This document shows, piece after piece, positions 34,499 to 46,166 of a stretch of DNA of 64,000 nucleotides. The position numbers were made by a program, and so were the translations under genes. How positions within the stretch are numbered: position 1 is the stretch's first letter; each line of letters opens with the position of its first letter. The notes beneath the pieces were generated by a model. It was not told the origin of the DNA. It worked only from the letters and a program-made list of their open reading frames with translations, and ran no database searches. The DNA comes from Oikopleura dioica (lineage: Eukaryota > Chordata > Appendicularia > Copelata > Oikopleuridae), in NCBI GenBank assembly GCA_907165135.1, contig OU015569.1, forward strand, positions 5,270,001-5,334,000. Reading direction: 5' to 3'.

Positions 34499-34726
34499 AT
34501 GTTTTTGAAGTTTTCTATATTCTCGGCTGGCTTTATATTAAGTCGATATCTGCTCGATTTTAGTAAGGTCTGTCTCCGAGCGATTGCCCAGATATTTGGC
34601 TCACCAGCCATTTCAAAATCTAAACGCGTGGAATTATCTTCTGAATTAAAATACAGAAAGGTACATAAATTGGAAAAGATGACTTTGAAGGAACTTTGTA
34701 AGGTTTCAGCAAAAATGGCTCAATAG
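34499..34726 (+). CDS. 75-residue hypothetical protein divergent from TIMM29
   Basis: Single-exon frame from 34499 (MFLKFSIFSAGFILSRYLLD) to TAG at 34724-34726. It has an N-terminal hydrophobic helix, then a basic amphipathic remainder (KSKRVELSSELKYRK, ending VSAKMAQ). Only 30 nt separate its ATG from that of TIMM29, so both must share a promoter if it is expressed. The size and N-terminus would suit a small mitochondrial or secretory membrane protein. No family recognised. Confidence 0.5.
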   Translation: MFLKFSIFSAGFILSRYLLDFSKVCLRAIAQIFGSPAISKSKRVELSSELKYRKVHKLEKMTLKELCKVSAKMAQ

Positions 34727-36187
34727 TAAAGCAATATTTGTAAGCAAGGAAACACTTGAAAATCGCAGAATGCATCTGAAGTCTCCAGAGTCTGGAGGAG
34801 CAAATTGTAGGTTAACAAGCACAACTGGGGGGAACTACCACACACTGCTGTTAGAGAGCTGCCTAATCTGAGATAACAGGACTATCAAAGCTTAAAAGCT
34901 AAGATCAACGAAGACTACCCAAAATAATTTTTGCCTAATTCCTACTTCCATTCACTTTTCTCTAGGCATCTATTTAACATCAGAGTATGTAAAGTTTATT
35001 TTAGGAGAAAGAAAAGTTCTGTTACATGCTGAACTGAAATGCATTTTTTAGTTTTTGACTATTTTTGTCACTAGGGTACACACTTACAAAAGGAGTTTTG
35101 TTGCACAGACAAAGTTTTACATTATAAAATAGTGTCTCAAATTTGTTGCATAATGTTTGCGCATGCTGTTGATACTAATCTAAGGGAGAAACTAATTTTC
35201 ATTATTTTACTAGATGCTATTAGTAATAGCCTATTACTTCGATGCTATGACTCATAAGTTATGAGAAGATGGACTAACCAAAATAATGACGTGATATACA
35301 TGTACAGTTTTTTTCCTCTTTTGTGGACCCCAAGTTTGTGGACATTTTCTTGATTTTAAGGGGTTTACGTGGGACACTATTGCAAAGATAATGTTCCACT
35401 TTTGTGGACATTTTTCCTGATAAGAAAATTTTAGAGGCAATAATAGCATATTTTTTTTCAAAAATCAAGGGTTATTTTTGAGAAATGAAGGGCTAAAGCT
35501 GTTAAATTTGTCGAAAAAACATAAACATAAGCAAGAGAAAGGCGTTTCAAGAATGAAATTTGTCATTTTTCTATAAAAACTTATGTTTGAAAAAATTTTA
35601 ATACACTACGGCGGGACATTTTTTTGGGAACCCTTGCCCACTTTTGTGGACATTTTTCCGAATATTTGGGACAAAGAGTGTCCACAAAAGAGGAAAAGAA
35701 CTGTATATGACTGAATTTGAAAATAGCCCAGCAACGATATCATTTGCTATAAGTAGGTCTGATACAAACGGTGGATCGTTTGCTTGTCAACTTAATCTGC
35801 TAACTAACCCTATGATATTCGACGATGAAATATTTATTTGTACAGTCAAAAGCAGTCATACATGAATGTGCATTAAAGATCGAAAAAATTAACAGTTGAA
35901 AAAATGTTCAGTTTAATTTATGAATTACAAAATAAGGATTTTCATCCTCTCCCAAGGCCAAGACAGTAGAATGCGCGCAAAAATGATACAACACAAATGA
36001 AACATTATCTTATTTTATTAGGAATAAACTGGAACTGACGTAGTTTTTTCTTCTTGTTCCTGGAATGCTGGTGGCGACAATGTGAAGGGTTGAAGGGTTT
36101 TTGTCTCCTGAGACGTGTGTGAAGATGAACTGCAGATAATACACTTTGGATTGGACAAAGAGTGGAAGGAAAGGCGGAGGTGGATGA
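34727..36187. other. intergenic region with a MITE
   Basis: No coding exon was recognised. The only structured part is the Tc1/mariner-like MITE at 35305-35703. Confidence 0.45.
35305..35703. mobile_element. Tc1/mariner-like MITE (399 bp)
   Basis: Inverted ends of 24 bp start CAGTTTTTTTCCTC on the left and, with one mismatch, CAGTTCTTTTCCTC on the complement of the right. TA flanks both ends (35303-35304 and 35704-35705). The internal motif TTTTGTGGACATTTT recurs near 35333, 35400 and 35641. There is no coding frame. Confidence 0.82.
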
Positions 36188-39100
36188 TCAGGAAGCGGCA
36201 ATTGCCTCTTCAAGCGAGGCGAACACTTGACGTCCACCCCTTCGTGATCTTGTTCGGTTGTCTCCTCCTCCGTCGGTAGGAACTCCACTGCGGCGAGCCC
36301 GTCGTCGCTTCTGAAAACATATATTTAGTTAATGGGCTACCCTAAAGATCTGTAAAGTTGCTAAATGGTTTTTCATGCAGCATGCCATTGTGTCCTTAAG
36401 AGCTCGTGTGTTTGTCTTTAATGTCTTAAATGTTACCATCTTGGCTTGCGTCTTCGGCGTTTGTCGCCCCTCAGCTATAATTCGCATGTTACGACCTCGC
36501 TACTGCTAACTGTGTTCATAGAATGCGTTAGAGAATGAATGAAGAAATCGCACTTTAACGATCTTGCTCTTCCCCACTTTTCGCTGGAAGAGCGAAAACA
36601 TCTGACGATTCCTCTGGTAAGCCCTCGCAAAAAAGAATCTCTTTTGCGTAAAATGTCTTGAGTGAAATGAATGCTGATGAAGAAATCTTTCGGTATCAAT
36701 TACAACCGGCACTTTATACGTGTGGCCTGAAAATGAATGCTGTTTATACAATTTCGTAGGGATATTTAAAAAATATCCCGCAGAAAGGTTATGCTGTAGC
36801 GACGTAAGACCCTGAATCAATCACATTCGAGCCTGGATACTTGAACTGATCAATCAAATTCGCAAAATGACGGCGATAAAATTCACGAGGAACTTTATCC
36901 GGAACGGGCGTGTTACCTTATTCCCCTCGCCGGACTGAAGAGCCTTGAGCATATCATCGATGACATTTTCAGATTCATCGTCGATGATCTGTGTTTTTGA
37001 CGCAGAGCTTTGAAGTTTTTGCTTCTTCTTTATTTTGGCCTAGATAAGAGCGTTAAATGAATTCATAAATGGAAGTAACGGAATGAATAAAAATCAGTTT
37101 TATATTTACCTGCTCCGCTGCGACTTTAGCCATTTCTCGTCGTGATTTCTTCTCTTCCTCCTCTTTCCTCATTTGATTCTCGCGAACGGCAGCCGCGTAA
37201 TCCTCCCGGAATTGATTCATCATCGAGAAGAATGCTAAATTAATACTATAAAATTTCCACTAAAAACATATGTTTACCTTCAATAGGTGTTTTCTTGGTG
37301 TTAAAACATAGGTAATCTGCTAATGACTCGTACTCTTGATCAAGAGTCGCTTTCAGATCAAGGCACAATTTGTGTTGTTCCGTGGCAGTGATCAGGAATT
37401 CATTCATCGTCTCATCAAATTGATCGTCTTGGTCCTTGTTCAACAGCTTACTGACTTGCTCGACATTCTTCTCCAAGTTCTTCACCTCTTTCGTCAGGTT
37501 GTTGATGCTCTTGTTGAGATCGTCTTGAGCAACGCGGCGCGCTCGATCAGCTGCATGCAGGTCTTTATCGAAGCCTCGTATTTCTTCGTATTTGGGGTCG
37601 GTTTCGATAAGCTGGGCAATAAAATGCAGCATCGTCATTGAGTTATCGGCGGTTTTAGAATCGCGAAGTTTTGGCAAGTATTCTATATCAAAACCAAAAC
37701 TCTGCTGGTTTCGTCCACCAGCATTCATGACGTTTCCAATGAACAGAACCAATTCAAGGAACAGCCTGAAAGGCTTCGACTTTGAAATCTTTCTCGACGC
37801 TTCTGTTACGCTGACGATATCTGGTTTGATGTTTCGGTCAACGATCTCTTCGAATTCACGCTGGAATTTTATCGTTTCCAGACGCATGTGAACTCTGTGC
37901 ATGTCGGAAACGACGACGCAGAATTTTTCCGCTTCGACTAACTCGTTGTATTCGTCTTTGAGCTCTTTAAACATAGAAATCTGCTCAGCATCCGGCAACT
38001 GATTGAGTAAACCGACAACGAATGATGTTTCTAGTTCTGGAGAGCATTGAAGGATCTGTTTGCGTACGGTCTGGTATGGAACCTTGACTCGGCCAAGGAA
38101 AATTGACAAGTTCTGGGCCTTCTTTGCGTCAAGAATCTTATTCTCCTTTTGTCGTTTCTTTTCAACAGCCGGTCCGTCTGATCTTGTGTTTTTAGGAGCC
38201 TTAGTAGCAAAGACGGAGGCGATTTCAGACATGAGGGATTCATTCGCGAATTTTTGTTCATTCGCCTTTGTCCAGATTGAGCCCTCCTTCAACTTAACGG
38301 GTTCTATTTTTTGCCAATTAAGTCGTTTAGTCTGGGCGGACTCGTATTTTTTCTTCATTGTAAGACCAAAAGGAAGAGGCCGAGCCCCACCGATCATGCC
38401 GCCTGGTGGAGGAGGCAGGCCACCCATTCCAGGAGGACCTGGTGGTCCAGGGGGACCGCGCATACCGGGAGGTGGAGGAGGGGGAGGACCACCAGGGCCA
38501 ACCATTCCAGGAGGTGGCGGCGGAGGTGGTGGACCACCAGGGCCAGTCATTCCAGGAGGTGGAGGCGGAGGGGGTGGACCACCTGGACCAGCCATTCCCG
38601 GAGGTGGGGGCGGAGGGGGTGGACCACCAGTGCCAGCCATTCCAGGAGGTGGAGGAGGAGGAGGCGGCCCACCCATTCCAGGGGGTGGGGGTGGAGGTGG
38701 AGGACCGCCGGGAACGGCCATACCAGGAGGAGGCGGAGGGGAGGAGGCCCTCCCATTCCAGGGGGTGCTGGAGGACCAGGTGGAGCGGGGCCAACAATTG
38801 TTTTCGCCGCTTTCAAGGCGACAATTTCTTTTTGCAAATTTGATATTTCAACATTTTTCTCGACTCTTTCTTTCTCTAGTTCTGCGGATAGCTCTTCATT
38901 GTTCACTCTTAGACTTTGTAAATCAGCATCGTTGACCAGCTCGGTGAGAAGGCCATCGACATTCACAGGCAATTTATTTGAGCTCTTTTGAACACGGAAG
39001 TCTGGATCGGTGCCGTTGGGCGTAATGACAAGCTGCGCGACGCAGTCCTCGATCAGACGATAGTGCTGTGATTTGGTGACAGGGTCATCGCGAACGAATA

Positions 39101-40820
39101 GTAAGTGCTGTAGAATAGAGACAAAGTACTGCTCGGCTTCGGTGCCTTTCGTCGAATGATAAAGATATTTGAAAAGTTCGGACGAGAGTTTGAGATCTTC
39201 TCGGATTGCGCTGAACGATGGCTAGATTTATGCGTAGTTGGTAAGACTTACCTAAGTCTATCATGAAGCTCCTGCTGATCGTCTTCTCGCTCTTTTATAT
39301 AATCGTCGCACTGTCGTATAAGCAGATCTTGCTTGTCGTCGACCGCTTCGGATCGTATCCTGCTGATAAGCGTATCTTTCAGCCCGTTGCGGATAAACTC
39401 ATTTCTCAGGGATATTCTCACGTCGATGTCGCCGTCCGATTCCTCGTCGTTATCATTTTTGTTTTTTAAAATTTCATTGATCAAAATAAGCACGTACTGC
39501 CTCGTAAATATCTGGTTTTGTCGTTGAGTAACGGAATCAGCCTGGAATCAGACATAAGAAACTAGAATTCATTTGAAAGAACTTGCCTCATGATCTTCAG
39601 GAATTTTGAGACGCAAAATATTGACTAGATTTTTGAATCGTGATTTCGGAAAGCCATTTTCGTCGGTAAACTCTTCCGCATTTTCTGTCAGCGCACGGAT
39701 GATGTGACTCTGCCCGTCGGCATCAATGGCGACGACTGCCAGTAGCTTCGACGATTGATGAATCACAGAAAGTGGTATGTCAGGATTGAGCGTCAGGCAT
39801 AGTGCCTTGATAGCGCGGAACTCCTTCACGAGCCGCTTGTAACCGAAGCCAACGTTTCCAATTTTGCAAATACTGCGAGAATCAAAGGGATATGAAAGCA
39901 AGAGAGAGATAATGACTCACCTTAGAACAAGGTTTTTTATGTTAAATTCCACTCTTCTCAGTTCTGCGTCAAGCCGCGTCGCGTCCTGTGTCATCCCAAA
40001 CATGTCGATCGAGTATCTCAGTTTCCTCTTCGTTTCGAGATACTCAACTGTTTGTGCTCTCATAATTTCGACGAGGGTAGACAGTCCATCTGTTTTCTGG
40101 CCAGCATCGTCTCCACCGCGGTCCACAGGACTGCAGAACTCTTTCAACCAGTTGACCGTATTTGAGCTCGCTCCGACCTAAAAATGATAGAAAAGTCCCT
40201 CGCGGTCAGAAAAAACTACCTTTACGGCCTCAAGAGTAGCCCTCAATTCGCTCTTTTTCATCGTTTTCCACGAAAGAAGATCTTGCGAGTGATTCCTCGA
40301 GTCGCTTGCAAGCGCTTTGTTCGAATTAAACATCCACATGACGACCCTAGAAATGGAATGAAAACAACTCGGTTTCAGATTACAACTTACATTTGCTCTT
40401 TTATTGGTCTTATATTTTTTCGAATTGGACCTCTCGATGCTTCTTTGATGTCCGTATCGTTCATCATTTTCTCAAGTAACTCATCGAGCTAAAGGTATTT
40501 TTGTCAGAATTTTTCACAAATCAAGGAAGAGAAAGGATTTGAAAAAAATCAAGGAAGAGACTGTGACAACAAGATTTTCAAGAAATTACCTTTTTATCTG
40601 ATATCGCTTGGCAAAACGCTTTTGTCTGGTCCATGGTCATGTTTCCACCAAAGCCGCTATCTACTCCCGATTTGGTCGATCTCATTTTGTGTTTCTCTGG
40701 CTTCTCTCCGGATATGTAACTAAACAAGTGTTATGTTTCATACACTCTTTTCCGATAGCGATTGTCACTGTACCTAGTTATCCTAGAGAGGCCTCTATCT
40801 TTGTCTTTATGTTTATCCAT
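36188..40820 (-). CDS. DIAPH: DIAPH-type formin (diaphanous)
   Basis: Start at 40820 (MDKHKDKDRGLSRITS), stop at 36188-36190. Domains in order: a Rho-binding/armadillo region (MNDTDIKEASRGPIRKNIRP; SNTVNWLKEFCSPVD; ALTENAEEFTDENGF; GDIDVRISLRNEFIRNGL) and a dimerisation segment (FVSILQHLLFVRDD, DPDFRVQKSSNKLPVN). FH1 follows with about eight poly-Pro blocks (GGPPPPPPPPGM), then FH2 (RLNWQKIEPVKLKEGS to CFNTKKTPIE) and the autoinhibitory DAD (VIDDMLKALQSGEGNK) followed by a basic patch (KRRRARR). Diaphanous formins nucleate and elongate actin filaments when Rho releases DID-DAD autoinhibition. Most introns are 40-60 nt GT-AG; one after PEDHE is GC-AG. A one-base frame break occurs in FH1 near 38740. 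The last intron (about 36311-36917) is unusually long for this gene. Confidence 0.93.
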
Positions 40821-42109
40821 TTCCGACTACAGTTCTCTTTTCATTTCTTAATCATTTTTATGAGCATATGAAATTTCTTTTTTAAAATTGAAAAATTTCC
40901 GCGCTGATCAAAGAAAAACGCGCTTGGCCGTTTGTTTGTCAACGGTTGTGTCTCTCTCTCTCTTTTATCCCGGACGCGAATCGCGAAATCACACATTTCG
41001 AAAAAAAATGTTCAGCAGGCCAAAAAAGCAAATTGAATCATCTCAAAAGTAGTAAAACGGCTACATGATTTATTTCTCATGACGTGGTCAGGTTAATTTT
41101 TCACTAGCTAGGCTCCTTTCACGAAACTTTTGCTTATCAGACGGAAATTTAATTAACGACCGCCGTTTTATCTGGCTATAGATCGGGCTTTCCTATGAAA
41201 ACTCATGCTAGATATCTACTTGATGGGCAACGTTAATGTCAAAATGGACCAGGGGAAACAATAACTCATATTCATCATTTCAGTTAAAAGGTTATTCACG
41301 TCATAAAAATGCTCATCGATTTAAGCAAGTCAATGCCCTATAAAATACACCAACTCGAATAGGATGATTTATACCTTTTTGTAGTTGCACTTCTTCCGAT
41401 AAAACGCGTTCTAGCCATGATATTTTTTAAAGAAAAATGTCTCTTTCAAAAAAATACGCAAATTTGAATAATAGCCAAGAATAGGCAAATCAGCCGGCGA
41501 AAAAGTAAAACGGTCGGATGAGAATCTACCCAGTGTGGCGGAAATTTCGACCCAGTTTCATTTGACCCTTGTTATTGTGAGATTTTTGAGATCGTAGATA
41601 AGGATCGAAAACGAATTTTTAATAGGTTTTGAAGTTCATTGTTGAATATGGTTTTTTTTTGAATGGAGGAACAATTGGATGACGCTCACAAACTCAAGAC
41701 TCAAGAATCGGATAGGGCATCATAAGTTTTAGTATTTATTACTTACGATGAAAGATAATTGCTCGAAAATGCTTGAACTCCTGAAGATTAGTCGTAATTT
41801 TAGCTTTTCAAGTGGGTATTTAGCACGGATAAAGAAAAAAATGAAGAACACCAGCAGCTACTTAATTTTGCTTTCTGAGAGTTGAGCCTGTGAGCACCAT
41901 AGCTTTATTTCGGATTGAGAAAATAAGGAGAAATAAGTTCAAAATTAATGCTAGGTAAAGATTTTGCGAGATAAAAAGAAATTCGAAGGGCACAGTCGGG
42001 AATACAGCCTAAGGCTATAAAATAAATACACACGCATTGAAAAAATCTGGTTTGCGAACTGGCAAACTACAGGAAGTACAGTTAAAAATCAACGTCAATT
42101 GTGTCAGTG
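40821..42109. other. intergenic; nothing recognised
   Basis: AT-rich sequence upstream of DIAPH and downstream of the CTR1 stop. No exon, RNA gene or repeat with clear ends was found. Confidence 0.4.
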
Positions 42110-45100
42110 TCAGTGACAATCGGGAGTAGTCTGGATCATGTTGCCAGAGAGGATGATCCGCTTCCAAGCGAACAAGTAAAAACCGAGGCCAGCCGAAAAC
42201 ACAACAGTAAGACACAAGTATAGATTGAACGTCATAAAAACAAGCATCAGACAAAGGCTGATAAACTGCTGCAGCACATAAGAAACGCTGAGAAGAATGT
42301 GGGTTGATGATTTAAGTCCGTGGCGGTAGCTTGGGGCCAGCTGTCTAGTGACGAGGGGTGTACGCGAGCCAGGTCGCTCTGGCTCGCCACTGTCAGATTG
42401 ACTCTCGTCTTGGACAGCTTCGTACTTGTTGTGGAAGGAACAGATGAGCTCTGAACAAAAATTTAACCAACAAAAACGAACCCTGTTCCAGTTTAACTCG
42501 TCAATAAATCAAAGGACATCTTTTATTGTCTTACATCGTTGAGGACTGAGCAGAGTTCGAAATTTTTGCGGCTCCCGGGCAAGGGGGCGGCGGGCGGGCG
42601 GGCACGGGCAGAATATTTAAGATTCCCGGGGGCAAAAACGGTCACGGGCACAAAAACGAATTTTCCCGCGAGCCAAGCGGGCACGGGCACTATAACAAAT
42701 TTTCCCGCGGGCAGATACGGGCACGGGCATGAATGAGAAGATTCCCGCGGGCATAAACGGGCACGGGCGATTTGCCCGCGTTCCCGCACGAAATATTCCC
42801 GAGGGCAGCCCGGGGGAACATTTTTTTCTACTGCTAAATCTCAAGCCTATTTTTCAAAATAAGAAAATAAAATAAAAACGACCCTGAATCAATTCGGATT
42901 TTTAAATCGCAAGTTTTAGGAGCTAGTTGAAACTACGACCGAATGGTCTCCGTTTGGGGAAACGGCGACTTGGGCAAACGGCGATGTGAATTAATTTAAA
43001 TTGATTAATCATATAACTTTTATTGTCTTCTTCACAGTCAATCCTGGCTTCACTTATTTCAATCCCGGCTTCAAAAACTTCGATCCTAGCTTTTCAGACG
43101 TCAATCTTGGTGGCTCAAACTTGAGTCCTGGCATCTCCAGCGTCAATCCCGGCTTCTTCAATGCTGATCCGTTATCAATGTTGATCACTTACTTCAATCC
43201 AAGCTTCTCAAACGTCACTCCCGGCTTCTCAATTGTCAATCATCGCTTCTTGAATGTCGATCATGGCTTCTTCAAGATAAAAATGGCGTTGAAAAAGCCG
43301 AGATGGAGATGGATGAAGCCGGAATCGACGTTGGAGAAGTCGGGATCGACGATGGAGAAATCGGGATTGACGTCGAAGAAAGAAAATGAGAGAGAGACAA
43401 TGGAGAAGCCATATTTGAACTCGGTGAAGCGAGAATTGGCGATGGAGAAGCCATAATTGATATGGAAGATGATATTGGAGAAAACATGATTGATGTTGGT
43501 GAAGCCAGGATTGGCGTTGAAGAAGCCAGGATTGACATTAAAAAAGCCAAATAATGTCTAATGATTTGATAATGTCTAATGAACTTTTTTCAGATCGCCG
43601 TTTCTCCAAGTTGGGCAAACGGCGATTTGGGCCAACGGAGAGGGGATATTAAATGAAGATTTGTAAAATGCACTAAAATCCATGAAAATTTGTCAAGCTT
43701 CTCACGTCTATTTGTGATGTCGTAGAGATATCATGATGGTATGTACTGATAGAGTAGAGTCTCTTCTATCTAAAAAATCAAAAATTTTCAAAAATTTATC
43801 AACCTGCGGTTCTAGAGAGCTTCAAAACATCATTTTCGCAGAAGAGGAGCCTCTTTTTGCTGGAAGACCAGATTTAGGTCCTCCGCTCCTTTTTCACATT
43901 TCTAGCTCATAGAACGCTTAGGTTCATACTTTTAAATGATGTTTTTAGTTTTTACGATAGTTTCAGATATACTCTATCAGAAAATTACATCATTACAGTC
44001 GTATGACGTCACACTTAGCCGCAAACGGCTTGACAAAATTTCCCAAATTTAAACTTTAACTCTCATTTTCTCAGCTTCTAGCGCCTTATTTTGAAATCGG
44101 GCTGGTTAGAAAAGTTCGATGTTGTCTTAAGAATTAATTGAAATATAAAATAATTTAAATTCACTAAAAATGTGATTTTTGAAAATTTTCATTTGAGATC
44201 CCCAGACCAGTCCGATTTCTGATCGAAACAATTCTGCATTTTGCAGAACTATTCTGCATGCACAATGTGCATTGTACATCGTCCATGAGTTTATTTTTGC
44301 ATATAGACGTGCTTTTTTAAGGTTAACGAAGTTTTCCAGCCCACTTCCGCCTTATAGACCCCCGAACACCATACTTTTTTAGAATCAGCAGAAAATTTCA
44401 AAAACTTTGGCGGTTTAAAATTCTAGAGAATTCTAGTCTCTGTCGATTCTAGAGCCGGAAGTTGACGAAATTTAGTTAAAATGGTAGAGTGTGACCTATC
44501 AAATTGATGCTAAGAAGATTTCGAGTCATCCTTAAATCAATATTTCAGAAGAAACAGTCCCAAACCTGGTCAAACCGACCGTTAAAATTATGTAAAAAAG
44601 GCATAAAGTGATGAATTTTTTTTCACTTTTTTCCGGTTTATATTACCGCGGTTGGTCTTGATTCTTGGTCTAAAATGATATGAAATCGTCTAAGCATCAA
44701 TTTGATAGGTCACACTTCACCATAACACCTAAATTACGTCAACTTCCGGCTCTAGAACCGACCGGAAGTGGAGTTTTCTAGAATTTTGAACCGTTAAAGT
44801 TCTTAAAATTTTCTGTTGATTTGTAAAGGTATAATTAGGTGTAATGGTAGAAAAATCAACCCCACGATCACCTCTTCTAAACTTCTTTTTTGATGCAGAA
44901 TAAGAATCTTTAGGTCGCGGCGATCATTTTGATACCAAATTCATCGAAATCCGACTTGGTTTTCGACATAAAAGTACCATTTGAAGTTCGAAAATGAGCA
45001 CTAGAAATTTTCTAGCGCCCGGAAAAGGATGATTACTCCAGCCTATCAGCACGTGCCTCATTCCAGATTGTAAAGCAGGTTATATTCTATCAGAATCTAT

Positions 45101-46166
45101 TCTCAGAAGTTGTGAACAGGGACTCTAGCGAGAACCAGCGCCCGAAGAAGCTCGAAAAATGAAGCAAAATTGAAGTGAAAATTTCACTGAAATCGTTTGT
45201 CTGAGTTCACGGCAGCCATTTTTGGCCTTGATTTTACCCGATTTTTTGAGCTTCTTCGGGCGCTGGTTCTCACTAGAGTCCCTGTTCACAACTTCTGAGA
45301 ATAGATTCTGATAGAATAGAACCTGCTCTACAATCTGGAATTAGGCACGTGCTGATAGGCTGGAGTAATCATCCTTTTCCGGGCGCTAGAAAATTTCTAG
45401 TGCTCATTTTTGAACTTCTAATGGTATCTTTATGCCGAAAACCAAGTTGGATTTCGGTGAATTTGGTATCATAATGATCGCCTCGACCTCAAGATTCTGC
45501 ATCAAAAAATAAGTTTAGAAAAGGCGATCATGGGGTCGATTTTTCTACCATTACACCTAGGTATAATGTTAGGGGGTCTATAAGGCGGAAATGGGCTGGA
45601 AAACTTCGTTAACCTTAAAAAAGCACGTCATAACAGTTCTGTATGCAGATTAGTTTTCAATATACTCCCTCAAGTATTTGGTGTCTATTTCCACGCTATT
45701 TAAATAGTTTAAACACTTTTTCATAAGGTGCATTGAATCTGCCCGTGCCCGTTTAAGCTCGCGGGAATCTTGCCCGTGCCCGAATTTGCCCGCGGGAATA
45801 TTTTTTATTGTGCCCGTGCCCGCTTGTCCCGCGGGAAAATTCGTTTTTTTGCCCGTGACCCCTTTTGCCCTCGGGAATCTTCACTTTCTTGCCCGTGCCC
45901 GTATCTTCCCCCGGGCAAACGCGGGATTTCGAACTCTGGGACTGAGTTGCGCCAGCGACATTCTAGGCGTGAAACTTACTTGTTACGAGATTGTCCCTCC
46001 AAACACGAAGCCACTCGTGGAACAACGTAACGAGGAAGAGCACCAAGCAACTGAGGATCATCTCTTTAGGGGAATTGACAACCCAGGCTTTGAAGATCAT
46101 CTGAACGTCTTCTACTCCAAAGTAAAAATACATCTTCATCATTTCGTCGTGGCTCATCATCATCAT
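42110..46166 (-). CDS. SLC31A1: high-affinity copper transporter CTR1
   Basis: Two exons, 46166-45980 and 42450-42110, give 175 residues. The start opens MMMMSHDEMMKMYFYFG, a methionine-rich copper-binding N-terminus followed by TM1 (MILSCLVLFLVTLFHEWLRV). Exon 2 holds a hydrophilic loop, TM2 with the pore MxxxM motif (CLMLVFMTFNLYL) and TM3 (AGLGFYLFAWKR), and ends DCH, like the HCH end of human CTR1. CTR1 trimers import Cu(I) at the plasma membrane. The junction (VTK/LICSFHNKYE) is GT-AG. The single intron is 3,529 nt, of which all but 133 nt is transposon sequence plus target duplication. A tttttag six bases before the ATG could be a trans-splice acceptor. Confidence 0.93.
43020..43550. 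repeat. degenerate 24-30 bp minisatellite in opposed orientations
   Basis: The first half repeats units like TTCAATCCCGGCTTC; after about 43,290 the complement (GAAGCCGGGATTGA-like units) takes over. Open frames across it (repeats of VNPGF or EKSGST) are a by-product of the unit length. The borders carry GGGCAAACGGCGAT motifs near 42965 and 43610. Confidence 0.7.
44306..45628. mobile_element. palindromic element with 3-bp duplication, interrupted by copy B
   Basis: Left arm 44306 to about 44610 and right arm about 44630 to 45628 are inverted copies. The tips are GACGTGCTTTTTTAAGG and CCTTAAAAAAGCACGTC, flanked by ata (44303-44305 and 45629-45631). The right arm is split by the 724-bp element at 44836-45559. 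The GACG...CGTC tips and 3-bp duplication resemble the insertion at 21529-22113, though the interiors differ. Confidence 0.78.
44836..45559. mobile_element. hAT-like palindromic MITE, copy B (724 bp)
   Basis: Same family as 14930-15643: ends TAGGTGTAATGGTAGAAAAA and its complement. Shared interior stretches include GTTGTGAACAGGGACTCT and GCGATCATTTTGATACCAA. An 8-bp duplication ggtataat flanks it (44828-44835 and 45560-45567). It is nested in the palindrome 44306-45628, which is itself inside the 3.4 kb element. Confidence 0.88.

Larger units (their letters stand above)
42551..45938. mobile_element. 3.4 kb hAT-like element with minisatellite arms in the CTR1 intron
   Basis: The ends are CAGAGTTCGAAAT and its complement ATTTCGAACTCTG, flanked by an 8-bp duplication ggactgag (42543-42550 and 45939-45946). 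CAG-starting ends with 8-bp duplications are typical of hAT elements. The outer arms (42551-42830 and 45740-45938) are GC-rich degenerate tandem repeats of about 40 bp built on GCCCGTGCCCG and CCCGCGGGAA, in opposite orientation. No transposase frame is visible. It contains a further nested insertion. Confidence 0.88.

Noticed and set aside
38060-38991. Long plus-strand and second minus-strand frames rich in Gly, Arg or Trp over the formin FH1 region
   Set aside because: Shadows of the GC-rich poly-Pro coding repeats of DIAPH.
39180-39260. Apparent non-canonical junction in DIAPH after HDRL
   Set aside because: Using the AG in GTTCAG as acceptor gives a normal 41-nt GT-AG intron in phase.
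43001-43550. Open frames with VNPGF or MASPS repeats in the CTR1 intron
   Set aside because: Products of a non-coding minisatellite inside a transposable element.
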